From the NCBI GenBank assembly GCA_023150295.1, contig JAKLLE010000035.1, positions 1-36,441 on the forward strand: a DNA stretch of 36,441 nt, read 5' to 3'. This document shows positions 1 through 11,869 of the stretch, piece after piece. The DNA is from Giesbergeria sp. (GTDB taxonomy: Bacteria; Pseudomonadota; Gammaproteobacteria; Burkholderiales; Burkholderiaceae_C). Position numbers and translations under genes: made by a program. The first letter of the stretch is position 1. The number at the start of each line of letters is the position of its first letter. The notes beneath the pieces were generated by a model. That model was not told the DNA's origin. It searched no databases and saw only the letters and a list, made by a program, of their open reading frames with translations.

Positions 1-140
1 AGCGGATCGCGCGCCGATTGCGCCTGGGGTCTCCCAGATCTATGCTCTCAAATTCCGTGGCAGCCCAGCTCATTGCGTTTGTCGCTATGAAATCAGTAGC
101 TTACTTCATGGCCGCGACGGACTTGTGTATAACGAAATGC
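1..140. other. Foreign-looking edge sequence joined to herA
   Basis: AT-richer than the rest and not matching the HerA/DUF853 family. At 84-137 it contains GCTAT, 7 nt, GTAGCTTACTT, which resembles the first half of the 54-bp repeat, but the second half is not recognisable. It could be the end of a mobile element or a rearrangement joint. Confidence 0.4.
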
Positions 141-1112
141 ATCCAGCGCGGTCTGCTGCAAATCGAGCAACAGGGCGGCGACCGGTTCTTTGGCGAGCCC
201 ATGCTGGACATCCAGGACTTCATGCAGACCGACACCAACGGCCATGGCGTGGTCAACATCCTGGCGGCCGACCGGCTGATGAACGCACCGCGCCTGTACG
301 CCACCTTTTTGCTGTGGATGCTGTCGGAGCTGTTCGAGACCTTGCCCGAAATTGGCGACCCCGAGAAGCCCAAGCTGGTGTTCTTCTTCGACGAGGCCCA
401 CCTGCTGTTCAACGAGGCGCCCAAGGTGCTGGTCGAGCGCATCGAGCTGGTGGTGCGCCTGGTGCGCTCCAAGGGCGTGGGGGTGTATTTCGTCACGCAG
501 AACCCGCTGGACATCCCCGACAGCGTGCTGGCCCAGTTGGGCAACCGCGTGCAGCACGCGCTGCGCGCCTTCACCCCGCGCGACCAGAAGGCCGTCAAGG
601 CCACGGCCACCACCATGCGGCAAAAGCCCGGCCTGGACATCGAAACCGCCATCACCGAGCTGGCCGTGGGCGAGGCGCTGGTGAGCTTTCTCGACGCCAA
701 GGGCCGCCCCAGCATCACCGAGCGCGTGTACGTGCTGCCACCAGGCAGCCAGATCGGCCCCATCACGCCGCAGCAGCGCCAGGCGCTGATGGCTGGCTCG
801 CTCGTCGCAGGTGTGTACGAAAAGGTGGTGGACCGCGAATCGGCCTACGAAAAGCTCAAGGGCCGCGCCGAACAGACGGCGGCACAGGCACCCGCCAACG
901 GCAAGGGGGCTGCCACCGCGCCCCCGGAGGAAGGCGGGTTGCTGGGCGGCCTCAACGACGTGCTGTTTGGCTCCACCGGCCCGCGCGGCGGCAAGCGCGA
1001 CGGCCTGGCCCAGACCATGGCCAAATCGGCCGTGCGCACCATGGGCACGACGCTGGGCCGCGAGATTCTGCGCGGCGTGATGGGCAGCATCTTCGGCGGA
1101 CGCAGGCGCTGA
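18..1112 (+). CDS. HerA-like ATPase (DUF853), N-terminally truncated
   Basis: From about nt 141 the protein matches the C-terminal part of the HerA/DUF853 family of bacterial P-loop ATPases, which are DNA-translocase-like proteins of poorly known role. Visible landmarks are the [13 protein letters not shown] segment, a Walker-B-like [23 protein letters not shown] and [16 protein letters not shown]. The Walker A half is absent: relatives are about 500 residues and only about 320 recognisable residues remain. The first 40 or so codons (AT-richer, [10 protein letters not shown]...) do not resemble the family, so the break lies near nt 138-141 and the ORF start is artificial. The C-terminal tail is Gly/Arg rich. 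The next gene follows after 18 nt on the same strand. Family assignment is firm; function of this remnant is doubtful because ATP binding should be lost. Confidence 0.8.
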   Translation: MRLGSPRSMLSNSVAAQLIAFVAMKSVAYFMAATDLCITKCIQRGLLQIEQQGGDRFFGEPMLDIQDFMQTDTNGHGVVNILAADRLMNAPRLYATFLLWMLSELFETLPEIGDPEKPKLVFFFDEAHLLFNEAPKVLVERIELVVRLVRSKGVGVYFVTQNPLDIPDSVLAQLGNRVQHALRAFTPRDQKAVKATATTMRQKPGLDIETAITELAVGEALVSFLDAKGRPSITERVYVLPPGSQIGPITPQQRQALMAGSLVAGVYEKVVDRESAYEKLKGRAEQTAAQAPANGKGAATAPPEEGGLLGGLNDVLFGSTGPRGGKRDGLAQTMAKSAVRTMGTTLGREILRGVMGSIFGGRRR

Positions 1113-1130
1113 GCGCGTGGTGGAGCCCGC

Positions 1131-1997
1131 ATGACTGGCTTTGAATGGCTGCTGCTGCGCTGCGCGCGCTGGCTCTGGCCCGCGCTGGCGGTGGCCTGGG
1201 CCCTGGGTCTGCTGTGGGGCCTGGGAAGCCAGCACTTCGCGGGCGCAGGCTGGCTGCTTCCCTTGGTGCTGAGCGCGCTGGCCACGCATGCGCTGGCACG
1301 CTGGGCCGATGCGGTGCGCGAACGCTTCATCCGCGAAAGCGCCCTGCCCCAGGCCCTCAAGCGCAAGCTGCGTGAAACCTTCCCGCATCTGGGCGCCAGA
1401 GACGCAGAACTGGCCGAACGCGCGCTGCGCCAATTCTTCATAGCCACCCTGCGCAGCCGCGGCCAATACACCGCTGTGCCCACGCGCGCAGCCGATGTGA
1501 TGTGGGAAGTGTTTGCCCACCATGCCCCGGCCTACGCCGCCTGGTGCCGCACGGCGCTGGGCCATGTGCCCGACCATTCGCCGGTGCAGGTACTGGGCAA
1601 GAAGGCGCACTACAACGACGGCCTGCGCCGCACCTGGTACTGGGCCTGCTGCGACGAATCGATCGACCCGCGCCACCCCAGCCGTCTGCCGCTGCTGTTT
1701 GCCATCGACGCCAAGCTCGACATTCCGGACGGCCTGCGCTACGCCGCACGCCCACCCAGTGGGCCGGTGCCGTCCCCCGTGCTGGCCAGCCACTATGGCA
1801 CCAGCTTTGCAGAGGGCGGCTACAGTGGCCGCGCCGTGGATTTCGGCGGGGTGGAGCCACGCCGCAAGCACGGCATGTGGGAGCACGACGGCGATTCCGG
1901 CGGCTTGTCCTGGAGTCACAGCGGCCATGGCGGCAGCAATGCGGACGGGGCGGGCTCCAGCGATGGTGGTGGCGATGGCGGCGGGGGCGGCGACTGA
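1131..1997 (+). CDS. Hypothetical membrane protein with Gly-rich tail
   Basis: Product of 288 residues. Two hydrophobic stretches near the N-terminus (about residues 12-32 and 36-55) suggest membrane anchoring. The central part has a pattern ADVMWEVFAHHAPAYAAWC followed by GHVPDHSP, reminiscent of the D-x-x-W...Y..FC..HH-P pattern of glycine-rich-domain (GRDP, PF07173-like) proteins; this is a weak resemblance, not an assignment. The last 25 residues are almost only Gly, Ser, Asp and Asn. A GGAG precedes the ATG. It probably shares a transcript with the HerA-like gene 18 nt upstream. Function unknown. Confidence 0.75.
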   Translation: MTGFEWLLLRCARWLWPALAVAWALGLLWGLGSQHFAGAGWLLPLVLSALATHALARWADAVRERFIRESALPQALKRKLRETFPHLGARDAELAERALRQFFIATLRSRGQYTAVPTRAADVMWEVFAHHAPAYAAWCRTALGHVPDHSPVQVLGKKAHYNDGLRRTWYWACCDESIDPRHPSRLPLLFAIDAKLDIPDGLRYAARPPSGPVPSPVLASHYGTSFAEGGYSGRAVDFGGVEPRRKHGMWEHDGDSGGLSWSHSGHGGSNADGAGSSDGGGDGGGGGD

Positions 1998-2014
1998 CGC
2001 GGCGTACCGCACAC

Positions 2015-2068
2015 GCTATGCTTTCCATAGCTGCTTGCGCCCACGGAAAGGGCGCTGCAGCCCAATTT
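2015..2068 (+). repeat. 54-bp dispersed repeat, copy A (intergenic)
   Basis: Layout GCTAT, 7 nt, ATAGCTGCTTGCGC, 10 nt, GGCGCTGCAGCCCAATTT. The first part can fold as GCTAT/ATAGC and the second as GCGC/GCGC. It sits between the Gly-rich-tail gene and the dehydratase gene. Four more copies of identical length are at 8178-8231, 22075-22128, 27831-27884 and 30124-30177. Confidence 0.8.
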
Positions 2069-2140
2069 CTTGCAAAAATCCTGGAGCGATCTAAGATGGT
2101 TGCCATCGGTACCAACGCCCCACACCGGGGCCCAGTCGCC

Positions 2141-3127
2141 ATGGAAAACCTGTTCGCTCCCGCGCCTCCCGCTCCCGCCGCCGTGCTGCAGGCGGCCGCC
2201 CGCCTCAAGGGCATGGCCCACCGCACGCCGGTGTTGCGTTCCAGCACCGCCGACGAGCGCCTGGGTGCACAGTTCTTCTTCAAGTGCGAGAACCTGCAGC
2301 GCACGGGTTCGTTCAAGTTCCGGGGCGCCTTCAACGCCCTGGCGCAGTTCAGCGACGACCAGCGCGAGCGCGGGGTCATCACCTTCTCGGCGGGCAACCA
2401 CGCCCAGGCCCTGGCACTGGCCGCACGGCTGCTGGACATGCCCGCACTGGTGCTCATGCCCGAAACCGCTTTGGCCTCCAAGATGGCCGCCACGCGCGAC
2501 TATGGCGCCCAGGTGCTCACCTACAACCCGCTGACCGAAGACCGCCAGGCCATCTGCCAACGCCTGGCGCTGGAGCGCGGCATGACCCTGGTGCCGCCCA
2601 GCGAGCACCCCGACGTGATTGCAGGCCAAGGCACCGCTGCCCTGGAACTGCTGGAGGAGGTGCCGCGCCTGGATCTGCTGCTGGTGCCCGTGGGCGGCGG
2701 GGGCCTTCTCGCGGGCAGCCTGCTGGCCGTGCAGGCGCAAGGCATGCCCTGCCGCGTGGTGGGTGTGGAGCCCGAGCATGCCAACGACGCCCAGCAATCG
2801 CTGCGCGCAGGGCAGATTGTGCAAATCCCGCTGCCGCGCAGCACCATTGCCGACGGCGCCCAGGCGCAGGCCCTGGGGCCGCTGACGTTCGGCCTGATCC
2901 GGCAGCATGCGCAAGACATCGTGACTGCCAGCGACCCGGACATGGTGCAGGCCATGCGCTTTTTTGCCGAGCGCATGAAGCAGGTGGTCGAGCCCACCGG
3001 AGCGCTGGCCTTTGCCGCCGCCCTGGCCGAATCTGCAGGGCTGGATCTGCGCGGCACCCGCGTGGGCGTGATCGTGAGCGGTGGCAACGTCGATTTGCCG
3101 CGCTACGCGCGCTTTCTGGCAGACTGA
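2141..3127 (+). CDS. PLP-dependent threonine/serine dehydratase
   Basis: Fold-type II PLP enzyme of 328 residues that should deaminate L-threonine or L-serine to the 2-oxo acid and ammonia in the cytoplasm. The PLP lysine lies in GSFKFRGAFNAL (about residue 55). TFSAGNHAQALA is the substrate-binding loop, VGGGGLLAG the glycine-rich phosphate loop and VSGGNVDL the C-terminal PLP-ring contact. There is no C-terminal ACT regulatory domain, so it resembles the short catabolic or biosynthetic-like form rather than feedback-controlled IlvA of about 500 residues. The ATG at 2141 fits the family start; an upstream in-frame ATG near 2096 would add 15 residues. A threo-3-hydroxyaspartate dehydratase or serine racemase activity cannot be excluded. 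Confidence 0.88.
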   Translation: MENLFAPAPPAPAAVLQAAARLKGMAHRTPVLRSSTADERLGAQFFFKCENLQRTGSFKFRGAFNALAQFSDDQRERGVITFSAGNHAQALALAARLLDMPALVLMPETALASKMAATRDYGAQVLTYNPLTEDRQAICQRLALERGMTLVPPSEHPDVIAGQGTAALELLEEVPRLDLLLVPVGGGGLLAGSLLAVQAQGMPCRVVGVEPEHANDAQQSLRAGQIVQIPLPRSTIADGAQAQALGPLTFGLIRQHAQDIVTASDPDMVQAMRFFAERMKQVVEPTGALAFAAALAESAGLDLRGTRVGVIVSGGNVDLPRYARFLAD

Positions 3128-3159
3128 CGGTTTATCGCATTTTGTAACGTCTGTTCCCC

Positions 3160-3798
<639 letters not shown>

Positions 3799-3840
3799 GC
3801 CCACCCGGCGCACTGCCTGGACGCAGCCCACGCACAAAAA

Positions 3841-3874
3841 AGCCGCTGCAGGGACTTGCATCCCTGCAGCGGCT
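3841..3874 (-). terminator. Rho-independent terminator after nirS (possibly also upp)
   Basis: Perfect 13-bp inverted repeat AGCCGCTGCAGGG ... CCCTGCAGCGGCT with an 8-nt loop. On the minus strand it is followed by a run of T (complement of CACAAAAAA just left of the stem), as expected for ending the nirS transcript. On the plus strand the following sequence is only moderately T-rich, so upp termination is less certain. Confidence 0.8.
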
Positions 3875-3927
3875 TGTGCTTTGGGCTGGGGCCACACCGG
3901 ATTCCCGGTACAGCCCCGCAACCCGCA

Positions 3928-5679
<1,752 letters not shown>

Positions 5680-5771
5680 TTAACCCCTCCCAGGGATTGC
5701 CCGCTGCGGGCTGCGACAACATGGTCCAGCGGGCGTTGAACTATTATTCCTTGATTGGGTAAGGGTTTTCT

Positions 5772-5785
5772 TTGATTCAGGACAA
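5772..5785. promoter_or_regulatory. Possible FNR/DNR-type box
   Basis: TTGATTCAGGACAA resembles the TTGAT-N4-ATCAA site of FNR/DNR/NNR regulators; the left half is perfect and the right half matches 3 of 5. It lies in the 231-bp divergent region, about 126 bp from the nirS start and 92 bp from the TonB receptor start. A second left half-site (TTGAT) is at 5751-5755. NirS genes are commonly under such control; the assignment here rests on the motif alone. Confidence 0.4.
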
Positions 5786-5877
5786 AGCAGAACTCGAAAT
5801 GCAACTTTGTGCTACACCGGTAACCCCAATAATCCCGCTGCAGACTGACGCTGCGCTTGCCACGCCCCACGATCCCC

Positions 5878-8175
5878 ATGAAACCCACCGATCCATTGTT
5901 GTTTGAACCACACACTGCCTCCCCTCGGTCGCTGCTGAGCCTGTCGGTCACATTGGCCTGCCTTCACATGGGCAGCGCCCTGGCGCAAGGCACAGCCCCC
6001 GCCCATACCAGCCTGCCTGAGATGGTGGTCAGTGGCTCGCGCCAGGAGCAGGCGGCAGACGATCTGCCGCTGTCCTACGACGTGATCAACGCTGCTGCAC
6101 TGAGCAACCAGCAAAGCCGCACGTTGCGCGAAGCGCTGCAAGACCTGCCCAACACCTCGGTCAAGCGCTCCCCCTCGCGCTTCACGGTGGGTGGAACCAC
6201 CGCCAGCGCCGGACGCGACGGTAACGTGGGCATCAACATCCGCGGCCTGGGTGGCAACCGGGTGCTGCTCATGGTTGACGGTGTGCGTATGCCGCGCAGC
6301 TACGCCTTCCGCACCACCACCTTCGACCGCGAATACCTCTCGCTCGAACTGCTCAAGCGCATCGAGGTGGTGCGTGGCCCGGCGTCGGCCCTGTACGGCT
6401 CGGACGGCATGGCGGGGCTGGTCAACTTCATCACGCACGAACCGGCCGATTTCCTGGCCGTTGGCAAGGGCGAAACGCCCAAGACCCTGGGTGGCCGCAT
6501 TGCGGCAGGCTGGAGCGGCGACGACAACGGCCACACCCTGGCTGGCACCGTGGCAGGCAAAGCCAGCGACAGCCTGCAATGGATGCTGACCGCCACCACC
6601 CGTGGCGCCCACGCCATGGACAACATGGGCACCAACGACGAGCCCAACACCAACCGCACCCGCCCCAACCCGCAGGACGACCGCGACAACGCCGTGCTCG
6701 GCAAGATCGTGCTGCGCCCCCATGCCACGCAGCGCCACGTGTTCACACTGGAGCATGTGCAGAAAAAGTCAGATGTGGATTTGCTTTCCAGCCGCACGCC
6801 CCTGCCCTTGCGCGGCACCCCGGCGCAAATCGCCGGTGCCATCGTCGACGAATACTCCTCGCGCTCCATGGAGCGCAACCGCCTGGCCTGGGACGCCCGG
6901 TTTGGCCTGGGTGCCGACTGGGCGGACCATGTGCGCACCGTCGTGGCCTACCAGGACGCGCAATCGCGCCAGGTGGGCACCAGCGTGCGCAACACCCTGC
7001 CGCTGCGTGTGCGCGACAACTCCTACGGCGAAAGCACCTGGCAGGCCGGCGTGCAGGCCGACAAGATCCTGCGCAGCGGTGGCTGGGCGCACAAGATCAC
7101 CTACGGGCTGGACCATGTGCGCAGCGACATCACCAACCTCTACACCGGCCTGGCCCCACTGCCGCCTGAGGTCTTCCCGCTCAAGCGCTTCCCCGACACG
7201 CGCGAGACCACCAGCGCGCTGTTTGTGCAGGACGAATCGGTGCACGGCCACTGGAGCCTGACGCCCGGCCTGCGCTTCGACCATTTTTCGCTCGACGTGA
7301 CCAGCCAGGCGGGCTTTTACCCACCGGCCAAGCAGCCAGGGCAATCGCTCTCGGGCTCGGCGCTGTCGCCCAAGATCGGCGTGCTGTACCGCGCCACGGA
7401 ACAGTGGAGCGTGTTCGGCCAGTACGCCGCAGGTTTTCGCGCCCCTGATGCAGGGCAGGTCAACGGCTACTACGAAAACGCGGCCGAGCAGGTCATCATC
7501 ATCCCCAACCCAGACCTCCGGCCCGAAAAGAGCCGCGGGGTGGAAGTGGGCGTACGCGGGCGCCTGAACCGCCTGAGCCTGGACGCCGCCGTGTTCGGCA
7601 GCCACTACTCCAACCTCATCATGGACACAGTGCTGATCCGTGGCACGGGCACCGCGGCGGACCCGCGCATCTTCCAGACCATCAACACCGAACGCGCGCG
7701 CATCACCGGCTTCGAGCTCAAGGGCCAGTACGACTGGGGCCGCGTAGCGGGCGGGCGCCTGGCCACCCCGTTCAGCTACGGCAAGGTGCACGGCGTGAAC
7801 CGCGCCACCGGCAAGCCCATCAACTCGGTAGACCCCGCCCAACTGGCGCTGGGCCTGCAGTACGACACGGCCGCCTGGGGCCTGCGCCTGGACATGCGCC
7901 ACCACGCCGCCAAAACGGCCAAGGACATCGACAGCACCTCTTCCGTCAAGCCGCCCAACACGCAGTTCACCGTTCCCTCGGCCACCACGCTGGATGTGTC
8001 GGCGCAATGGCGCCTGCGCAAGGATCTGCGCCTGAACCTGGCCGTGCACAACCTCACCAACCGCAAGTACTGGCTCTGGCCCGATGTGTATGGCCTGGCG
8101 GCATCGTCCAGCACCAACGACGCCTACACGCAGCCAGGGCGCAGCGTGCACCTTTCAATGGTCATGGATTTTTGA
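5878..8175 (+). CDS. TonB-dependent haem/haemoprotein receptor
   Basis: Outer-membrane receptor of 765 residues that should import haem or a related iron source with TonB energy. A signal peptide ends near GSALAQG; the TonB-box-like EMVVSGSR follows. The plug contains NIRGLGGNRVLLMVDGVR and IEVVRGPASALYGSDGMAG. The barrel carries GFRAP followed by NPDLRPEKS, the FRAP/NPNL pair typical of haem receptors (HmuR/HemR type). The final residue is Phe, as in most outer-membrane barrels. The start is the ATG at 5878 directly before the signal peptide; the longer TTG-started frame adds nothing recognisable. It is divergent from nirS, a haem enzyme, which fits a haem/iron link but does not prove one. 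Confidence 0.85.
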   Translation: MKPTDPLLFEPHTASPRSLLSLSVTLACLHMGSALAQGTAPAHTSLPEMVVSGSRQEQAADDLPLSYDVINAAALSNQQSRTLREALQDLPNTSVKRSPSRFTVGGTTASAGRDGNVGINIRGLGGNRVLLMVDGVRMPRSYAFRTTTFDREYLSLELLKRIEVVRGPASALYGSDGMAGLVNFITHEPADFLAVGKGETPKTLGGRIAAGWSGDDNGHTLAGTVAGKASDSLQWMLTATTRGAHAMDNMGTNDEPNTNRTRPNPQDDRDNAVLGKIVLRPHATQRHVFTLEHVQKKSDVDLLSSRTPLPLRGTPAQIAGAIVDEYSSRSMERNRLAWDARFGLGADWADHVRTVVAYQDAQSRQVGTSVRNTLPLRVRDNSYGESTWQAGVQADKILRSGGWAHKITYGLDHVRSDITNLYTGLAPLPPEVFPLKRFPDTRETTSALFVQDESVHGHWSLTPGLRFDHFSLDVTSQAGFYPPAKQPGQSLSGSALSPKIGVLYRATEQWSVFGQYAAGFRAPDAGQVNGYYENAAEQVIIIPNPDLRPEKSRGVEVGVRGRLNRLSLDAAVFGSHYSNLIMDTVLIRGTGTAADPRIFQTINTERARITGFELKGQYDWGRVAGGRLATPFSYGKVHGVNRATGKPINSVDPAQLALGLQYDTAAWGLRLDMRHHAAKTAKDIDSTSSVKPPNTQFTVPSATTLDVSAQWRLRKDLRLNLAVHNLTNRKYWLWPDVYGLAASSSTNDAYTQPGRSVHLSMVMDF

Positions 8176-8177
8176 TG

Positions 8178-8231
8178 AAATTGGCCTCCAGCGCCTATCC
8201 ATAAAGCGCAAGCAGCTACTATTTTTATAGC
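8178..8231 (-). repeat. 54-bp dispersed repeat, copy B (intergenic)
   Basis: On the minus strand it reads GCTAT, 7 nt, GTAGCTGCTTGCGC, 10 nt, GGCGCTGGAGGCCAATTT. It begins 3 nt after the stop codon of the TonB receptor and ends just before the bidirectional terminator. Confidence 0.8.
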
Positions 8232-8232
8232 A

Positions 8233-8268
8233 AAAGCCCCCGCAGGCCGTAAGACCTGCGGGGGCTTT
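8233..8268. terminator. Bidirectional rho-independent terminator
   Basis: Perfect 14-bp inverted repeat AAAGCCCCCGCAGG ... CCTGCGGGGGCTTT with an 8-nt loop. A/T-rich flanks on both sides suit termination of both the TonB receptor gene (plus) and the thiolase gene (minus). Confidence 0.85.
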
Positions 8269-8297
8269 GGTTGGGTCGCTGAGGGTTCGCTGGGCGC

Positions 8298-9473
8298 TTA
8301 CAGCACTTCAAACACGCCCGCAGCGCCCATGCCACCGCCGATGCACATGGTCACGCACACGCGCTTGGCGCCACGGCGCTTGCCTTCGATGAGGGCGTGG
8401 CCGGTGAGACGCTGGCCGCTCATGCCGAAGGGGTGGCCCACGGCGATGGCACCGCCGTTGACGTTGAGCTTGTCGGCAGGAATGCCCAGCTTGTCGCGGC
8501 AGTAGATCACCTGCACGGCGAAGGCTTCGTTCAGCTCCCACAGGTCGATGTCGTCCATCGTGAGACCCAGGCGCTTGAGCACCTTGGGGATGGCGAACAC
8601 GGGGCCGATGCCCATTTCGTCGGGCTCGCAACCGGCCACAGCAAAGCCGAGGAAACGGCCCAGGGGTTTGAGGCCCTTCTTGGCAGCCACATCTTCGTGC
8701 ATCACCACCACGGCGCCGGCGCCGTCGGACAGCTGGCTGGCGTTGCCGGCCGACACCAGACCGCCGGGCAGTGCAGAACGCAGGCCCTTGATGCCGTCAT
8801 AGGTCGTACCCGCGCGGATGCCTTCGTCCACGCTCACGGTCACTTCTTTGGTGGAGAGGCCCATGACCTTGTCGGCCACGCCCATGGTCACGGTGATGGG
8901 GGCGATTTCATCGGTGAACAGGCCCTTTTCCAGCGCGGCACTGGCTTTTTGCTGGCTGGCGGCGCCGTATTCGTCCATGGCTTCGCGGCTGATGTTGTAG
9001 CGTTTGGCGACCTGCTCGGCCGTTTGCAACATCGACCAGTACACCTCGGGCTTGTTCTTCATGAGCCAGGTTTCCTGCAGCATGTGCTGGTTCATCTCCT
9101 GCGCGGTGCAGGAGATGGTTTCCAGGCCGCCGGCCACATACACGTCACCTTCATTGGCGATGATGCGCTGCGCCGCCAGGGCAATGGTTTGCAGGCCGGA
9201 CGAACAGAAGCGGTTCACCGTCATGCCCGACACGGTGATGGGGCAACCGGCGCGCAGCGCAGCCTGGCGGGCGATGTTGGCGCCGCTGGCACCCTCGGGG
9301 GTGCCGCAGCCCATGATGACGTCGTCCACTTCGGCGGCTTCAATGCCCGCGCGCTGGATGGCGTGCTGAACCACGTGGCCGCCCAGGGTGGCGCCGTGGG
9401 TCATGTTGAAGGCACCCTTCCAGCTCTTGGTCAGGGGGGTGCGTGCGGTCGATACGATTACTGCGGAAGTCAT
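8298..9473 (-). CDS. Acetyl-CoA C-acyltransferase (thiolase)
   Basis: Cytoplasmic thiolase of 391 residues that should cleave 3-ketoacyl-CoA with CoA in the last step of beta-oxidation. The nucleophilic cysteine is in [11 protein letters not shown] (near residue 90). The C-terminal catalytic pair is in GHPFGMSG and [14 protein letters not shown]. The length is standard for the degradative FadA/PhaA type. It is 33 nt downstream of the multifunctional hydratase/dehydrogenase gene, giving the fadB-fadA-like order. Sequence alone does not separate a fatty-acid thiolase from a short-chain acetoacetyl-CoA thiolase, but the partner gene favours beta-oxidation. Confidence 0.92.
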   Translation of the reverse strand: MTSAVIVSTARTPLTKSWKGAFNMTHGATLGGHVVQHAIQRAGIEAAEVDDVIMGCGTPEGASGANIARQAALRAGCPITVSGMTVNRFCSSGLQTIALAAQRIIANEGDVYVAGGLETISCTAQEMNQHMLQETWLMKNKPEVYWSMLQTAEQVAKRYNISREAMDEYGAASQQKASAALEKGLFTDEIAPITVTMGVADKVMGLSTKEVTVSVDEGIRAGTTYDGIKGLRSALPGGLVSAGNASQLSDGAGAVVVMHEDVAAKKGLKPLGRFLGFAVAGCEPDEMGIGPVFAIPKVLKRLGLTMDDIDLWELNEAFAVQVIYCRDKLGIPADKLNVNGGAIAVGHPFGMSGQRLTGHALIEGKRRGAKRVCVTMCIGGGMGAAGVFEVL

Positions 9474-9506
9474 GTGGTTTCCTTGTTCGGTGGTGTGGCT
9501 GCGCGC

Positions 9507-11606
9507 TTACTGGAAGGTCTTGCCATCAAAGGCCAGCTTGGCCAGCAGCGGAGCGGGTTTCCAGAACGCGGCATCGTCCAGCGGGTTCTGTGCAAAGCGC
9601 TTCATGGCTTGCACGACGTTGAACAGGCCGACTTCGTTGGCGTAGTTCAGCGGGCCGCCACGGTGCACCGGGAAGCCGTAGCCGTAGATGTACACAATGT
9701 CGATATCGCTGGCCTTGTTGGCAATGCCCTCTTCCAGAATGTGGGCGGCCTCATTGACCAGGCTGAACACCAGGCGCTGTACGATTTCTTCGTCCGAAAT
9801 CTTGCGTGGGGTGATGCCCAGCGCTGCGCGGTGGTCGGCAATCATCTGCTCCACTTCCGCATTGGGGATGGCGTCCCGCTTTCCGGGCACGTAGTCGTAC
9901 CAGCCCTTGCCCACCTTCTGGCCGAAACGGCCCTTTTCGCACAGCAGGTCGGCGGTCTTGCTGTACTTCATGTCGGGCTTCTCGGTGTAGCGGCGCTTGC
10001 GGATGGCCCAGCCGATGTCGTTGCCCGCCAGGTCACCCATGCGGAACGGGCCCATGGCCATGCCGAACTTTTCCATGGCCTTGTCCACCTGCTGGGGCGT
10101 GCAGCCTTCGTCCAGCAGGAAACCGCCCTGGCGGCCGTACTGCTCGATCATGCGGTTGCCGATGAAACCATCGCACACGCCCGAAACCACGGCAACCTTC
10201 TTGATCTTCTTGGCCACAGCCATCACGGTGGCCATCACGTCCTTGGCGGTGGCTTCGCCACGCACCACTTCGAGCAGCTTCATCACGTTGGCGGGGCTGA
10301 AGAAGTGCAGGCCCACCACGTCCTGCGGACGCTGGGTGAAGCTGGCGATCTTGTTCACGTCCAGCGTGGAGGTGTTGGAGGCCAGGATGGCACCGGGCTT
10401 CATCACGGCGTCGAGCTGCTTGAACACCGCTTCCTTCACGCCCAACTCCTCGAACACAGCCTCGATCACGAGGTCGGCGTCCTTCAGATCTGCATAGTCC
10501 AGCGTGGTGGACAGCAAGGCCATGCGCTGCTCGTACTTGTCTTGCTTGAGCTTCTTCTTGGCCACCTGGGCTTCGTAGTTCTTGCGGATGGTGGCGATGC
10601 CACGGTCCAGCGCCTCCTGCTTCATTTCCAGCATCTTGACGGGGATGCCCGCGTTCAGGAAGTTCATGGCAATGCCGCCGCCCATGGTGCCGGCGCCGAT
10701 CACGGCCACGGCCTTGATGTCCCGCTTGGGGGTGTCGGAGGGCACGTCAGGGATCTTGCTCGCGGCGCGCTCAGCCAGGAACAAGTGGCGCAGCGAGCGC
10801 GACTCGGCCGTCCACATCAGGTTGATGAAGATGTCCCGCTCAACGGCCATGCCATCGGCAAACTTCTTCTTGGTGGCGGCCTCCACGGCATCCACGCACT
10901 TGGCGGGCGCAGGGAAGTTCTTGCTCATGCCCTTGACCATGTTGCGCGCAAACTGGAAGTACGCGTCGCCCTCGGGGTGCTTGCAGGGCAGGTTGCGCAC
11001 CAGGGGCATGGGGCGCACGTCGGCCACGCTCTGCGCGAAGGCCAGGGCCTCGGCGGCCAGTGCCTCGGGCGAATCCACCAGCTTGTCGAACAGCTTTTGG
11101 CCCGGCAGCATGGCCAGCATTTCGCTCTTGATGGCTTCGCCGCTGACGATCATGTTCAGGGCCGCTTCCACGCCAATGACGCGGGGCAAACGCTGCGTGC
11201 CGCCCGCGCCGGGCAGGATGCCCAGCTTGACCTCGGGCAGCGCAATACTGCAACCCGGTGCCGCCACACGGTAGTGGCAGCCCAGGGCCAGTTCCAGGCC
11301 GCCGCCCATGGCCACGCTGTGGATGGCCGCCACCACGGGCTTGCTGGCATTTTCGATGGCTGCAATCACGGAATTGAGATTGGGCTCCTGCATCGCCTTG
11401 TCGGTGCCGAACTCCTTGATGTCCGCCCCGCCCGAGAACGCCCCCCCGGCGCCGGTGATAACGATGGCCTTGACGGCGGCATCCTGCTGCGCCTTGTCCA
11501 GGCCGTCCACAATGCCCTGGCGGGTGGAAAGACCCAGGCCGTTGACAGGTGGATTGGCCAGCGTGATCACGGCGACGCTGCCGTGGACTTTGTATTCAGC
11601 GGTCAT
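9507..11606 (-). CDS. Multifunctional enoyl-CoA hydratase/3-hydroxyacyl-CoA dehydrogenase
   Basis: Protein of 699 residues joining two beta-oxidation steps. Residues 1-190 are a crotonase domain with the oxyanion segments GAFSGGADIKEF and SVAMGGGLELALGCHYRVA and the catalytic LPEVKLGILPGAGGTQRLPR. From about residue 297 comes the NAD-binding 3-hydroxyacyl-CoA dehydrogenase domain: VAVIGAGTMGGGIA, ASNTSTLDVNKIA, GLHFFSPANVMKLLEVV with the catalytic His, and VCDGFIGNRM. Two C-terminal helical domains follow. The length and architecture match the FadJ/FadB-like proteins common in Burkholderiales. AAGGAA precedes the ATG. It is the first gene of the two-gene unit with the thiolase. Confidence 0.93.
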   Translation of the reverse strand: MTAEYKVHGSVAVITLANPPVNGLGLSTRQGIVDGLDKAQQDAAVKAIVITGAGGAFSGGADIKEFGTDKAMQEPNLNSVIAAIENASKPVVAAIHSVAMGGGLELALGCHYRVAAPGCSIALPEVKLGILPGAGGTQRLPRVIGVEAALNMIVSGEAIKSEMLAMLPGQKLFDKLVDSPEALAAEALAFAQSVADVRPMPLVRNLPCKHPEGDAYFQFARNMVKGMSKNFPAPAKCVDAVEAATKKKFADGMAVERDIFINLMWTAESRSLRHLFLAERAASKIPDVPSDTPKRDIKAVAVIGAGTMGGGIAMNFLNAGIPVKMLEMKQEALDRGIATIRKNYEAQVAKKKLKQDKYEQRMALLSTTLDYADLKDADLVIEAVFEELGVKEAVFKQLDAVMKPGAILASNTSTLDVNKIASFTQRPQDVVGLHFFSPANVMKLLEVVRGEATAKDVMATVMAVAKKIKKVAVVSGVCDGFIGNRMIEQYGRQGGFLLDEGCTPQQVDKAMEKFGMAMGPFRMGDLAGNDIGWAIRKRRYTEKPDMKYSKTADLLCEKGRFGQKVGKGWYDYVPGKRDAIPNAEVEQMIADHRAALGITPRKISDEEIVQRLVFSLVNEAAHILEEGIANKASDIDIVYIYGYGFPVHRGGPLNYANEVGLFNVVQAMKRFAQNPLDDAAFWKPAPLLAKLAFDGKTFQ

Positions 11607-11869
11607 GCTGTTGTTCCTTGGAAAGTGGAAAAAGAACGGTCGTGCGATTTTGATTGTAGGGGCAGACCGCGCTTTGACCAGAGGGCCATGTCTCTATTGG
11701 GACAAATACGGGAGTTGGAAGTCCATTTCACACCAATGCCTCATCAACCTGTGTACCTGCAATACTGCCTTGACACCACCGCACGCGGCAGATCAAGTGG
11801 CCGCATACGGTCTGAACAGGCCTTCAACGGTCTGCGGCAACCCCGCGCCCAGAGTTGCCACACAGTCCA

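Noticed and set aside
11607-11869. Regulatory RNA or terminator in the gap between cobT and the hydratase/dehydrogenase gene
   Set aside because: Only weak partial repeats (ACGGTCTG twice) are visible; no stable stem with a T run. It presumably holds the promoter of the beta-oxidation unit.
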